A stretch of 64,000 bases of DNA from Bacteroidales bacterium (GTDB taxonomy: Bacteria > Bacteroidota > Bacteroidia > Bacteroidales > Tenuifilaceae). The stretch lies in assembly GCA_013376985.1 (NCBI GenBank), contig JACABB010000008.1, forward strand, positions 62,001-126,000, written 5' to 3'. Positions within the stretch are counted from its first letter, which is position 1, and each line of letters opens with the position of its first letter. The position numbers and the translations under genes were made by a program. The notes beneath the pieces are model-generated. The model made no database searches. It saw only the letters and a list, made by a program, of their open reading frames with translations, and was not told the DNA's origin. This document shows, in pieces, positions 24,949 to 33,543 of the stretch.

Positions 24949-26370
24949 CTCCTCTCTTATATCAATACAAACCATCTGCTTAGAGGTTCTCATCAATAAT
25001 CGACCATCGGCAATGGCAATTGGTCCCCATGAATCCTGACCTTCAATAATGTTTGCTTTATCCATTATAGCCCATCCTGATATAGTTGCCTTTGCTATTG
25101 TTAATGCACCATCATCATTAAGTATAAAGAACTTTCCATCGGCAACGGTATATGGTCCAAGGCCAAACCTATCAGTTTTACCGCTAGTCCAAAGAATTTT
25201 TTTACAATCATCAGCTTTACAACAAATAAACTGATTACGTGAACCACCTGCATCTTTAGGTTGAATTGAGAAGATATAGCCTCCCATAAAAATTGGTGTT
25301 TGCTGCTCGGATGCAAGGCCTTCTAAAGGACGATATTTCTGCAATACCTTAACATTAAAGGATTCGCCATTCTTAATCAATTGAAAAAGCATAGAACCAG
25401 CACCATAACCTGCTGTGATCAAAATTTTTCCATTATCAAGAATTAATGGTGAAGGAGCAACTACAGATGGGGCAAATTCCGTGGTTTTCCATAGTATCTG
25501 TCCTCTATCATCTCCATCAGCAGAAACACCACAAATTCCACCTACTGCTGCATAAACATACATCCTTTTACCATTAAATATCATTGGCATCACGGAGGAA
25601 TGCGACATCTTCCAATTATCTGGGTTTGGAGTTTTCCATACCACCTTACCTGTTGCACAGTCTATGCCAATTAGTAATGATGTTCCACCAGGTGCAATGA
25701 CCGCAATATCATTCTCAATAAATGGGCATTGACCCGTATACCAGAAAGGTACTTCGGTTTTGTACTCCTTAACTAAATCTATACCCCAAAGCAATTCTCC
25801 AGTTTGCGGGTTGGAACACATCACCTGACATCTAGGGCCGATAGTTACAATATACTTTTCGTTAATTGCAGGTATTGTGCGCGACATTCCGTGGTTGCGT
25901 TTGATATGCACCTTATACGAACGTCGCCATAATTCCTTTCCAGTCTCCAATGAAAAACATCTCAATGCATCTGATTTCTTCGCCTCATTGTAATCAAGCA
26001 GATATACTTTGCCATTAAAGACAACAGGGGCAGCATGACCTTCGCCCAAATCAACCTTCCACGCAATTTTAGGGCCTTCCTTCCCCCACTTGTCAAGGAG
26101 TTTGATATTTTCTTTGTTGATATTATCAAAATCAGCACCTCTAAAATGAGTCCACTTTCCTGCTAACCCTGAATTTACAGATGTATACTCAACGAAATTC
26201 TCTCCAATCTTTATAACCTCACTGGTATCAGAACCCTTATTGGGTCTATTGTCCTGACCGGGTACATTTACTCTAAATTCTTTTACAGGATCTTTTAAAA
26301 ACCAGAATATAAAAGCTACTAACGAGACAAATACAATTGCTGAAATTATATACTTATCAATGGGTTTCAT
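24946..26370 (-). CDS. Membrane-anchored PQQ-like beta-propeller protein
   Basis: A 474-residue protein with one N-terminal span (IISAIVFVSLVAFIFWFL) and an extracytoplasmic propeller from about residue 70 (WTHFRGADFDNINKEN). Blade signatures include AAPVVFNGKVYLLD, ALRCFSLETGKELWRRSY and GPYTVADGKFFILNDDG. An unusual FICCKADDCK segment places two adjacent cysteines in one blade. Adjacent cysteines form a redox-relevant disulfide in methanol dehydrogenase, but the position here has not been shown to be equivalent. It belongs to a different subfamily from the four smaller propellers upstream, since it lacks their WRG-x2-R-x-G-x-Y start. Confidence 0.86.
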   Translation of the reverse strand: MKPIDKYIISAIVFVSLVAFIFWFLKDPVKEFRVNVPGQDNRPNKGSDTSEVIKIGENFVEYTSVNSGLAGKWTHFRGADFDNINKENIKLLDKWGKEGPKIAWKVDLGEGHAAPVVFNGKVYLLDYNEAKKSDALRCFSLETGKELWRRSYKVHIKRNHGMSRTIPAINEKYIVTIGPRCQVMCSNPQTGELLWGIDLVKEYKTEVPFWYTGQCPFIENDIAVIAPGGTSLLIGIDCATGKVVWKTPNPDNWKMSHSSVMPMIFNGKRMYVYAAVGGICGVSADGDDRGQILWKTTEFAPSVVAPSPLILDNGKILITAGYGAGSMLFQLIKNGESFNVKVLQKYRPLEGLASEQQTPIFMGGYIFSIQPKDAGGSRNQFICCKADDCKKILWTSGKTDRFGLGPYTVADGKFFILNDDGALTIAKATISGWAIMDKANIIEGQDSWGPIAIADGRLLMRTSKQMVCIDIREE

Positions 26371-26406
26371 TGGTGTTTATCCTAATCTATGATTTTACAA
26401 AAAGCA

Positions 26407-26484
26407 AAACGGATTTGTTTATTCTTTAAGCTTTTCAGGAAATCTCCTTTCCCAAATTTAGACAATAAAAAAACAAATCCGTTT
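26407..26484. repeat. Inverted repeat with 14-base arms
   Basis: Arms AAACGGATTTGTTT (26407-26420) and its complement (26471-26484) enclose 50 bases in the spacer between two propeller genes. On the minus strand the first arm runs into a T stretch. A weak terminator or processing structure is possible. Confidence 0.55.
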
Positions 26485-26494
26485 AACTCTCTAA

Positions 26495-27763
26495 TTACTT
26501 TATTTTGTATGCCATCAGGGCATTTCCATGTCTTAAATAAAGAACACCATTGCTAATTGCTGGGTGCGACCAACAAGGGCCTTTTCCATAAGGAGCTTGA
26601 AAGGAACTAACAATTGCAAAATCTTCTGGAGTAGCCTTAACAAGAGCAATATAACCTGTTTTCTCCTCGTAGCAATAAAGCATTCCATCATTCGCTATAA
26701 TTGAACCTTTGGTCTTCCAATCCTTTTCGTACATCGTTTTTCCAGTATTCCAGTCAATGCAGCACCATTTACCAATCTTATTATTAATCCAGTTTGATCC
26801 ATATAAATACCCATCAACCAAAACTACGCCTCCATGATGAACATCGAGGGTTTCATCCGTCCAATTCAAAGTTAAGGTTTTGAAATCGTTGGATAGGCTA
26901 TACATAGCACCAACGTGATCGTAACCTCCTGTGATATATATCTTATGATCCTTATAAATTGGGGTATTCGTATTAGTATAAGGAGCACCAGGCCATATCT
27001 TAACCGATTTCTCATTTTTAAGGCCAGCATAATTGCTGCTACTTAAAATTTCACCATTTTCAGCATCTACAACCAGCAAATATGTCCCTGTAATTGTAAT
27101 AATTAACTTCTTTTCACCTTCTTTAACCAGCAAAGGAGATACATAAGCAGCCGTATCCTTCATGCTTTTGCTTTGCCAAATAGTTTCTCCAGTATTTTTA
27201 TCTAATGCAACTATTGTTGTTTTCGTCCCACAAGGCGTAAATATCACCTTATTATCAACAACCAATAGTGACTCCGAATATCCCCAACTACCATACTTCC
27301 CTTCGAATTTTTTATACCCATTAATTTTCCAAATAACCTGACCATCTATAGCATTTAAACAGACCACATAGCCCATTCCGCTTGATACGTATACTCTATT
27401 CCCATCAACTGTTGGCGTTGAACGACTATCAGGAAAAGCATCAACCCATGTACGACCATAGGGTGTCTGCCATTTAATCTTTCCTGTCATATCAAGAGCA
27501 ACCAAAACATCCATAGTGTCTTTAATTCCCGTTAGGTAAACAGTTTCGTTTGCGATCGATATTGATGAATACCCCTGGGGTAGATTTTCATTTGACCAGA
27601 TTAGCTGAGGTCCGTTATCAGGCCAAACTTTAAGTAATCCAGATTCATTATAAACCCCAGTTCTACCTAAACCTCTCCACTCACTGATTGTTTGTGCATT
27701 GCTAATAAACGCAGTAGACAACAATACAAATACGCTAATTATTAAAAGATTTCTAGTTTTCAT
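26495..27763 (-). CDS. Secreted PQQ-like beta-propeller protein, tandem paralogue 4
   Basis: A signal peptide (MKTRNLLIISVFVLLSTAF...NAQ) precedes a 400-residue propeller that opens EWRGLGRTGVYNESGLLKVW. Blade motifs include SSISIANETVYLTG, STPTVDGNRVYVSSG and NTPIYKDHKIYITGG, and the C-terminus is SNGVLYLRHGNALMAYKIK. It is the last of four tandem paralogues (26495-31694) that share the WRG...W start, a blade with W-x-TGK and the RHG/RYA-x-LMAY-type end. It carries adjacent cysteines in KWCCIDWNTGK, whereas the paralogues have one Cys or none there. Probably periplasmic. Function unknown. Confidence 0.87.
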   Translation of the reverse strand: MKTRNLLIISVFVLLSTAFISNAQTISEWRGLGRTGVYNESGLLKVWPDNGPQLIWSNENLPQGYSSISIANETVYLTGIKDTMDVLVALDMTGKIKWQTPYGRTWVDAFPDSRSTPTVDGNRVYVSSGMGYVVCLNAIDGQVIWKINGYKKFEGKYGSWGYSESLLVVDNKVIFTPCGTKTTIVALDKNTGETIWQSKSMKDTAAYVSPLLVKEGEKKLIITITGTYLLVVDAENGEILSSSNYAGLKNEKSVKIWPGAPYTNTNTPIYKDHKIYITGGYDHVGAMYSLSNDFKTLTLNWTDETLDVHHGGVVLVDGYLYGSNWINNKIGKWCCIDWNTGKTMYEKDWKTKGSIIANDGMLYCYEEKTGYIALVKATPEDFAIVSSFQAPYGKGPCWSHPAISNGVLYLRHGNALMAYKIK

Positions 27764-27927
27764 AGTTATTACATTATAGTTTATTCAGACTGCTAAATTA
27801 TGATAAACAAACATGAATCAAAGCAAGGTTACTAGCAGATATTAAAATTAAACGAGGAAAAGCAAAGAACCCAGAATCGAAATTTACGCTATTGAACGAT
27901 TCTAGGCTTTTCTCTTAATTAAGAATT

Positions 27928-29151
27928 TTACTTTTTAGCAATATCGTATACAAACAAGGAATTGTCATGTCTGATGTAAAGTCTTCCATCTTTAATCACC
28001 GGGTGTGAGCAATGTAATTGTTCAGTACCCCCTTTGATCTTGAATGATCCTAATTTTTCAAATCCATTTTCTTTTGGTTTCAATAGCTTAACCAATCCAC
28101 CTCGTAATTGATAGCAATAAATCAACCCTTCGGCTGAAATAACATTTGCAATATCAACTTTCATTGAATCAGAGTATATCTCCTTTCCAGTATTCCACTC
28201 ATAACAACCAAATTCTTTCTTATCACCACCCGCTAATCCGTAAAAGCGATCACCCAATAGTACCATATCACCTTGCTGAGTTTCAATATTAGAGTTTCGC
28301 CAAACTTCGGATATACTATATCCATTATCGTTAATCTTTAGCATAAAACTACCTGCCTTCCAATTATCAACTGCAAAAAGATACCCATTTCGATATATAG
28401 GTGTGTTTGCCAAAGGACTTCCTTTTAGCTGATATTCCCATGCTAATTTGCCAGTCTTAATATCAACAGATATTAATCTTTTGTTTGTTTGGGTTACAAA
28501 AAATCTATTTTCACCTATTTGAACTAAAATAGGAGAAGAATAAGAAGTGCTATCATTAGATCCTGTTATTTTCCAAATTAAATCTCCTGATTTTCTATCT
28601 AATGCAATAACATCAGCATCGGTACTTGCCGTGGTACAAAATAATTTTTCTCCATCTATAACTAGGTTTTCGCAAAACCCATATCCAAGAAAAACGCATT
28701 TATATTCTTTAACAATGTCTTTTGACCAGACAATATTTCCATTTTCCGCATCAAAGCAATAAAGGACACCTAAACCATTAATTACATAACCTAACCCATT
28801 ATATATCGTTGGGGTTGAACGAATCCCTGGCCAATTCTTTGTCCAATCAACTCCAAGTTTTTTCTTCCATAATAGAATTCCTTCTGTATTAAAGGCAAAT
28901 ACATAACTAATGCTATCTATTGTTCCTATAGTATAAACTTTATTTGAAGTCACAACTGCCGCTGAATAGCCTTTTCCCAGACTATCATACTTCCAGAGTA
29001 ATTGTGGTCCAGTAGCAGGCCATTGAGTCATTAGATTTTTTTCAGGATAAATGCCGTTTCTTTCTGGGCCACGCCATTGAGCAACTTCCTGTTTAGAACT
29101 ACATTGTGTGAAAAATGCAATCGCAATAATTGAGGCAACAATCAGTCTCAT
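27928..29151 (-). CDS. PQQ-like beta-propeller lipoprotein, tandem paralogue 3
   Basis: The N-terminus MRLIVASIIAIAFFTQCSS has a lipobox-like end (FFTQ-Cys), so this copy is probably lipid-anchored while its neighbours are soluble. The propeller opens AQWRGPERNGIYPEKNLMTQ and keeps the family blades (STPTIYNGLGYVINGLG, NTPIYRNGYLFAVDNW, FGCYEWNTGKEI) and the end YIRHDNSLFVYDIAKK. It is highly similar to the paralogue at 29192, so the two are a recent duplication within the array. Different anchoring of paralogues suggests that they act at different places in the envelope. Confidence 0.87.
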   Translation of the reverse strand: MRLIVASIIAIAFFTQCSSKQEVAQWRGPERNGIYPEKNLMTQWPATGPQLLWKYDSLGKGYSAAVVTSNKVYTIGTIDSISYVFAFNTEGILLWKKKLGVDWTKNWPGIRSTPTIYNGLGYVINGLGVLYCFDAENGNIVWSKDIVKEYKCVFLGYGFCENLVIDGEKLFCTTASTDADVIALDRKSGDLIWKITGSNDSTSYSSPILVQIGENRFFVTQTNKRLISVDIKTGKLAWEYQLKGSPLANTPIYRNGYLFAVDNWKAGSFMLKINDNGYSISEVWRNSNIETQQGDMVLLGDRFYGLAGGDKKEFGCYEWNTGKEIYSDSMKVDIANVISAEGLIYCYQLRGGLVKLLKPKENGFEKLGSFKIKGGTEQLHCSHPVIKDGRLYIRHDNSLFVYDIAKK

Positions 29152-29191
29152 AATAAATTTATTTTTTTAATGTTGTTTTTATAATGAAAAT

Positions 29192-30409
29192 TTATTTAGC
29201 CGATATTGAATAAACCCATAATGTATTTGCATACCTAATGTAAAGTCGTCCCTTATCAATTACCGGAATTGCAATATGATCTCGTTTAACCCCTTCAACT
29301 TTAAATTTACTAATTATTTCGAAACCACTCTCAAGCGGTTTTACCAATGCAACCTCACCATTATAAGTATAAACATATATTAAACCATCAGCCGCAACCA
29401 CAGAAGACGGCGAAATTGTTTTAACAGAATCCCTTACAACACCTGTAATCCAATCTACACATGAGAAATGTTTTGTAGTCCAATCGGCTCCATAAATATT
29501 ATTTCCAATAAGCACAACGCCTCCATGTTCAAGATCAAAGAGTTTGCTTTTCCAAACTTCTGTAACCGATTTACCATCCTCTGCAAGTTTCAGCATAACA
29601 CTACCCCACTCCCATCCGTTCATTGCAAATATGTACCCATCCCGATAAACAGGAGTGTTTCCATGTATTCCATTCGGATATAATAAATCATGACTCCAAA
29701 CAACATCACCATTTTCAGGGTTAATCGATAAAATTGACTTTGTAGTAATGGTTAAAAGATATTTAATTCCTTTAAAATCAATCAAAAGAGGAGAGCAATA
29801 TGCACTCACTTCTCCAACACCTTTGCTTTTCCAAATTAGATTACCATTTTTTCTGTTAAGTGCTATCACATTAGCATCAACTCCGCCTGGCGTGCAAAAA
29901 AGTTTATCCCCATCAATTAACAGATTCTCAGTTATCCCAAATTTCACAACCCTTCCATCATACTGCTTATAAAGATCAACTGTCCAAAGTATTTCACCAT
30001 TTTCTGGGTTGAAGCAGTAAATAACTCCACGTCCACTTAAAACATATCCATGTCCATCGAAAATTAATGGAGTAGAACGAACACCAGGGAAATTAACAAT
30101 CCACTCCTTTCCTAATTCTTTTTTCCAGAGCAACTCACCGTTATGGTTAAATGCAAAAAGGTAACTAGTGCTATCCGTTGTTCCGGTTATAAATACTTTA
30201 TCTTTAGTAACTGCGGCAGATGTATATCCAACACCTAGTCCGTCATATTTCCAAATTAAATTCAACCCATTCTCAGGCCATTTAGTCAATAGGTTTTTTT
30301 CTGGGTAAATGCCATCTCTTTGAGGCCCTCTCCATGTTGAGTTATTCTGAGCATTAATATTTAAAACTATTAATAGTAGAATAATTGCAATAATAGGCGT
30401 GCTTTTCAT
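29192..30409 (-). CDS. Secreted PQQ-like beta-propeller protein, tandem paralogue 2
   Basis: A signal peptide (MKSTPIIAIILLLIVLNINAQ) precedes the motif STWRGPQRDGIYPEKNLLTK. The blades match the neighbours almost one for one (STPLIFDGHGYVLSGRG, NTPVYRDGYIFAMNGW, FSCVDWITG) and the end is YIRYANTLWVYSISAK. A strong terminator-like hairpin lies only about 20 bases upstream of the start codon. Expression therefore depends on read-through, or on a promoter inside the preceding gene. No quinoprotein active-site residues were recognised. Confidence 0.87.
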   Translation of the reverse strand: MKSTPIIAIILLLIVLNINAQNNSTWRGPQRDGIYPEKNLLTKWPENGLNLIWKYDGLGVGYTSAAVTKDKVFITGTTDSTSYLFAFNHNGELLWKKELGKEWIVNFPGVRSTPLIFDGHGYVLSGRGVIYCFNPENGEILWTVDLYKQYDGRVVKFGITENLLIDGDKLFCTPGGVDANVIALNRKNGNLIWKSKGVGEVSAYCSPLLIDFKGIKYLLTITTKSILSINPENGDVVWSHDLLYPNGIHGNTPVYRDGYIFAMNGWEWGSVMLKLAEDGKSVTEVWKSKLFDLEHGGVVLIGNNIYGADWTTKHFSCVDWITGVVRDSVKTISPSSVVAADGLIYVYTYNGEVALVKPLESGFEIISKFKVEGVKRDHIAIPVIDKGRLYIRYANTLWVYSISAK

Positions 30410-30428
30410 ATTTTTTATTTTAATTGAT

Positions 30429-30464
30429 AAAAAAATCCCGAAAGAAGAATTAATCTTTCGGGAT
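30429..30464 (-). terminator. Rho-independent terminator between two propeller genes
   Basis: Ten-base arms (30435-30444 and 30455-30464, ATCCCGAAAG and complement) enclose a 10-base loop. On the minus strand the hairpin is followed by seven Ts. It lies 13 bases after the stop of the first propeller gene and about 20 bases before the start of the second. Confidence 0.85.
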
Positions 30465-30476
30465 AGTATTTTTTGA

Positions 30477-31694
30477 TTAGTTTGCCGCTATTGAGTAGAC
30501 CATTAAAGAAGTTCCATGCCTAACATACAATTTTTTATCATTAATGACTAGATGCGCCCAATGCTGATTTGCGCCAAAAGGCACTTTAAACTTACTAATA
30601 AGATTAAAAGTATCTTCCTTGGGTTCCACAAGTGCAACCTCTCCATTCTCACTATAACAGTATAGCATTCCATCAGCATAAATAGTATTTCCTGGTTTTG
30701 GTAAGATCTCCGATGAACTCAACTCTTTTCCTGTTTTCCAATCAAGAACAAACCATTTCTTACTTTTATCTCCTGCACCATATAATTTTCCATTCAGGAG
30801 AACTACACCACCCATACGATTATCAAGAGATGGATTCCTCCACACCTCAGTCACACTTGAACCATCATCAGCAAGTTTTAATAAAACGCTACCCTTGCCA
30901 TACCCGCTAACACAATAAATATACCCATCGCTGTATAAAGGAGTATTTGCATGAACTGAATATTGATTTGTTTGCTCATGACTCCATAAAAGATTCCCAT
31001 TTAAAGCATCAATTCCAATTATTGAATTAGCAGTCATTGTTACAAGTATTCTCTTATTAGATAACTTAATAAGCATTGGCGAACAATACGCACTCGGTTC
31101 ACCTTTTCCTTGGCTCTTCCACATTAACTTACCACTATTTCTATCTAAAGCAATTACATTGGCATCAGCACCTCCAGGAGTACAATAAAGAGTATTGCCA
31201 TCAACGAGTAAATTTTCAGTTACACCCCAAACTATATTCTTTCCATCATAATCCTTCATTAAATCAACACTCCAAATAATATTACCATTCTCAGCATTTA
31301 AACATACAACCACGCCATAACCACTCATTAAGTATATATTTTCATTAACATATAGTGGCGTCGATCTAACACCCGGCCAACTTTCAGTCCACTCCTTACC
31401 ATACTCCTTTTTCCAAAGAAGTTTGCCATCTAAGTCAAAAGAGAATATCACACCCATTCCATTTATGGTTCCAGCAGTAAAAATGGCCTTTGACGTGACA
31501 GTTGCTGATGAATGTCCATCGCCCAATTCATCGAAATGCCAAAGTAATTTGGGTCCATTTTCAGGCCATTGTTTAAGCAAGCCTGTTTCGTTGTAGATAC
31601 CATCACGATTAGCACCCCTCCACTGTACAATTTCCTGAAAAGGAATAAAACTACAGAAAAGAGTGATGATTGGGATTAAAAATAGTTTTTTCAT
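30477..31694 (-). CDS. Secreted PQQ-like beta-propeller protein, tandem paralogue 1
   Basis: The start is taken at 31694 (MKKLFLIPIITLFCSFIPF), which gives a proper signal peptide; an in-frame ATG at 31796 would put 34 unlikely residues in front. The propeller opens VQWRGANRDGIYNETGLLKQ, followed by STPLYVNENIYLMSGYG, NTPLYSDGYIYCVSGYG and WFVLDWKTGKEL, and ends LYVRHGTSLMVYSIAAN. It is the promoter-proximal gene of the propeller array and is followed directly by a terminator hairpin, so its mRNA should be made in excess over the genes behind it. Confidence 0.87.
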   Translation of the reverse strand: MKKLFLIPIITLFCSFIPFQEIVQWRGANRDGIYNETGLLKQWPENGPKLLWHFDELGDGHSSATVTSKAIFTAGTINGMGVIFSFDLDGKLLWKKEYGKEWTESWPGVRSTPLYVNENIYLMSGYGVVVCLNAENGNIIWSVDLMKDYDGKNIVWGVTENLLVDGNTLYCTPGGADANVIALDRNSGKLMWKSQGKGEPSAYCSPMLIKLSNKRILVTMTANSIIGIDALNGNLLWSHEQTNQYSVHANTPLYSDGYIYCVSGYGKGSVLLKLADDGSSVTEVWRNPSLDNRMGGVVLLNGKLYGAGDKSKKWFVLDWKTGKELSSSEILPKPGNTIYADGMLYCYSENGEVALVEPKEDTFNLISKFKVPFGANQHWAHLVINDKKLYVRHGTSLMVYSIAAN

Positions 31695-31717
31695 GAGTTT
31701 ATAATTTATGAAGTAAC

Positions 31718-31733
31718 ATATTATCAATAATAT
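31718..31733. promoter_or_regulatory. Possible operator: 16-base inverted repeat before the propeller array
   Basis: ATATTAT and its complement ATAATAT flank a 2-base centre, about 24 bases upstream of the first propeller start codon. The position suits a repressor site, but pure A/T palindromes arise easily by chance here. Confidence 0.3.
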
Positions 31734-32036
31734 CAAGATTTGTATTTTAGTATCACTAATAAGGTTGCCCTCTTGGAATGTCCGTATTATGATCATTCAC
31801 TTGATCGTGCGTTTTTACATGGACAATTCATTGATTTAAAGCTATGTTTATCATTTAATGATTTGCAGGTTTTAAATTGTTCTGGTTAAGTAGATTGATT
31901 TATTTCATTTTCTGATTTTATACAAACGAATGTACACTACCATAAAATCAACAAAAACAATTCATAATATTCGATTAACAAACAGTCTAATAGTTTAATA
32001 CCAATCTATATTCAGATGAAAATTCTTTTATAAAAA
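31734..32036. other. Gene-free spacer upstream of the propeller array
   Basis: No gene, tRNA or repeat was seen. It must hold the promoter of the minus-strand propeller array, but no clear TTG-N20-TAnnTTTG match was found. Confidence 0.5.
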
Positions 32037-32064
32037 TTAACCCTGTGATTCGCCACAGGGTTAA
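32037..32064 (-). terminator. Rho-independent terminator after the TSP3/EF-hand gene
   Basis: Eleven-base arms (32037-32047 and 32054-32064, core CCCTGTG / CACAGGG) enclose a 6-base loop, with TTTTTA on the minus-strand side. It lies 26 bases downstream of the stop codon at 32091. Confidence 0.82.
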
Positions 32065-32090
32065 TTGGTTGATTTCTAGGGCATATTTGT

Positions 32091-33521
32091 TTATTGAGAG
32101 AAAAAGAAGTCGTTCAAATCGTATATATCCTCAGGTTTAAGGTTTGTTTTTTCATCGAAATAGCTGTCAATTGCTTTTAGCAACTCCGAGAAAGAGATGT
32201 AACCATCACCATCAGTATCAACAAATTTAAACTTATCAGGTATAATTCCCGGTGTAAATGATATACTACGAGTCCAAATTTTTGCAACAGGAATTACTTT
32301 GATCTCCTTTCTCAGCACAGCATTTTTGGGATCAAACATTTCGGCTAGTTTGTCCTGAGATAATTGAACTCCATTATCATCAACCGTTGCCCCTATTGGA
32401 GTATTTGGCTCTTTATCAAGATAATCATAAACACCATCCTTATCAGTATCCAATGGACAGCCCATCGAATCAACCTGAACACCATTTGGGGTATCGGGGC
32501 ACTGATCAATAATATCAAGTATATAATCGTTATCCTGATCCGAAATTAGAATAGGATCATAATCAATATCCGCAAACATTTTCTCTATTGTAATTGTCTT
32601 AGAATCAGAGAAAAGGTCGAAATTCATAGAAAAATAGGTGAATGTAAATATATCATTATATCCCTTGGATTTTAACCCTATTTTTTTTGCAACCTCAGCA
32701 TCATAGTTATCAAGTAAATCCGTAAGTGTATAATTCACCGTTGTTGCAACTCTTAGATTAACTCTATAGGACAAATAAAAGTCAAAACCAAACTCAAATG
32801 GAATTGTAAAAGAGTTTTGAGAATAACTCTTGTCTTTGAAAAATTTTGCCCCAGATAAATCTGTCTCATACTTTCTATCAAAAGGTACAGGCTTTGCCCT
32901 CCAAGCATCAGGTCCATCTTGGTTAAAATCCCGAATGGTGCCGTCCGACCAAAAATGGTAGTAGTTATTCCCACTACCATAAGTTAAATCACCCTTCGGG
33001 CTATAAATAAATGGCGCAATGCCAAGAGATACAAACGGTCTAAACTGCCTTGTGTTTCCAATAAGGTGAGCAAATCCATATTCCAAATTTACTCCAAGCT
33101 GAAATATGTCCGTTGAAAAGGATGAGTTTGGGTAAATATCGTTATTTAAATCGTCTTTTGGTAAAGGGAGTGTGGTTTGCATATTACGGGAGATATTAAA
33201 ATTCTGCCCATTTAAACTCCCATAGAGTACAAAAAAGTTAAGCTTGAAAAAGTTTTTTTTACCAACAAAAGTCGAAACATTTAACTTATAACCATTTTGA
33301 CCAGATAAAAGATTTGTCCCAGGGTTTTTAACATCTCCAAAAAAACTCATTACACCAGCTCCCAATGAAATAACAGGCTTGTAGACTGGATTTTCCACCT
33401 CAACCTCCTCGTTCAAGAGCTTTTTCCAATATTCTTCATCCTCCTGAGCAAAACTAGCTAACCCAAGAATAGATAGTAAAACTGTTAAAAATATTCTATA
33501 CCTAAAACTCTTTAAATGCAT
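32091..33521 (-). CDS. Outer-membrane barrel-like protein with TSP3 and EF-hand calcium sites
   Basis: A signal peptide ending SFAQ precedes an aromatic-rich region to about residue 310 with alternating strands (SLGAGVMSFFGDVKNPG, FGFDFYLSYRVNLRVA), resembling the outer-membrane barrels of Bacteroidota. Next come thrombospondin-type-3 calcium loops (DQDNDYILDIIDQCPDT, DTDKDGVYDYLDKEP) and then a typical EF-hand loop, DTDGDGYISFSELL, near residue 442. TSP3 loops normally link a barrel to an OmpA domain; here an EF-hand replaces it. It lies 22 bases from the SPOR-domain gene upstream, so the two are probably cotranscribed. Confidence 0.8.
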   Translation of the reverse strand: MHLKSFRYRIFLTVLLSILGLASFAQEDEEYWKKLLNEEVEVENPVYKPVISLGAGVMSFFGDVKNPGTNLLSGQNGYKLNVSTFVGKKNFFKLNFFVLYGSLNGQNFNISRNMQTTLPLPKDDLNNDIYPNSSFSTDIFQLGVNLEYGFAHLIGNTRQFRPFVSLGIAPFIYSPKGDLTYGSGNNYYHFWSDGTIRDFNQDGPDAWRAKPVPFDRKYETDLSGAKFFKDKSYSQNSFTIPFEFGFDFYLSYRVNLRVATTVNYTLTDLLDNYDAEVAKKIGLKSKGYNDIFTFTYFSMNFDLFSDSKTITIEKMFADIDYDPILISDQDNDYILDIIDQCPDTPNGVQVDSMGCPLDTDKDGVYDYLDKEPNTPIGATVDDNGVQLSQDKLAEMFDPKNAVLRKEIKVIPVAKIWTRSISFTPGIIPDKFKFVDTDGDGYISFSELLKAIDSYFDEKTNLKPEDIYDLNDFFFSQ

Positions 33522-33543
33522 GAATGATATTGTATATTATAAA

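Noticed and set aside
27857-27920. Imperfect hairpin between two propeller genes as a terminator
   Set aside because: The stem is interrupted, the loop long, and no T-run follows on the minus strand.
9042-31694. The redox block as a nitrate (nap) or nitrous-oxide (nos) reductase operon
   Set aside because: NapG- and NapH-like genes are present, but no NapA, NapB, NosZ, NosD or cytochrome gene, and the NapH-type protein lacks the NosR flavin domain.
14526-31694. Propellers as PQQ-dependent dehydrogenases
   Set aside because: The fold repeats are there, but I could not identify the tryptophan-docking motifs or catalytic residues of quinoproteins, and no pqq biosynthesis genes are seen; left as an open alternative.
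31695-31796. N-terminal extension of the first propeller protein
   Set aside because: It would bury the signal peptide behind 34 residues; the paralogues all start directly with the signal.
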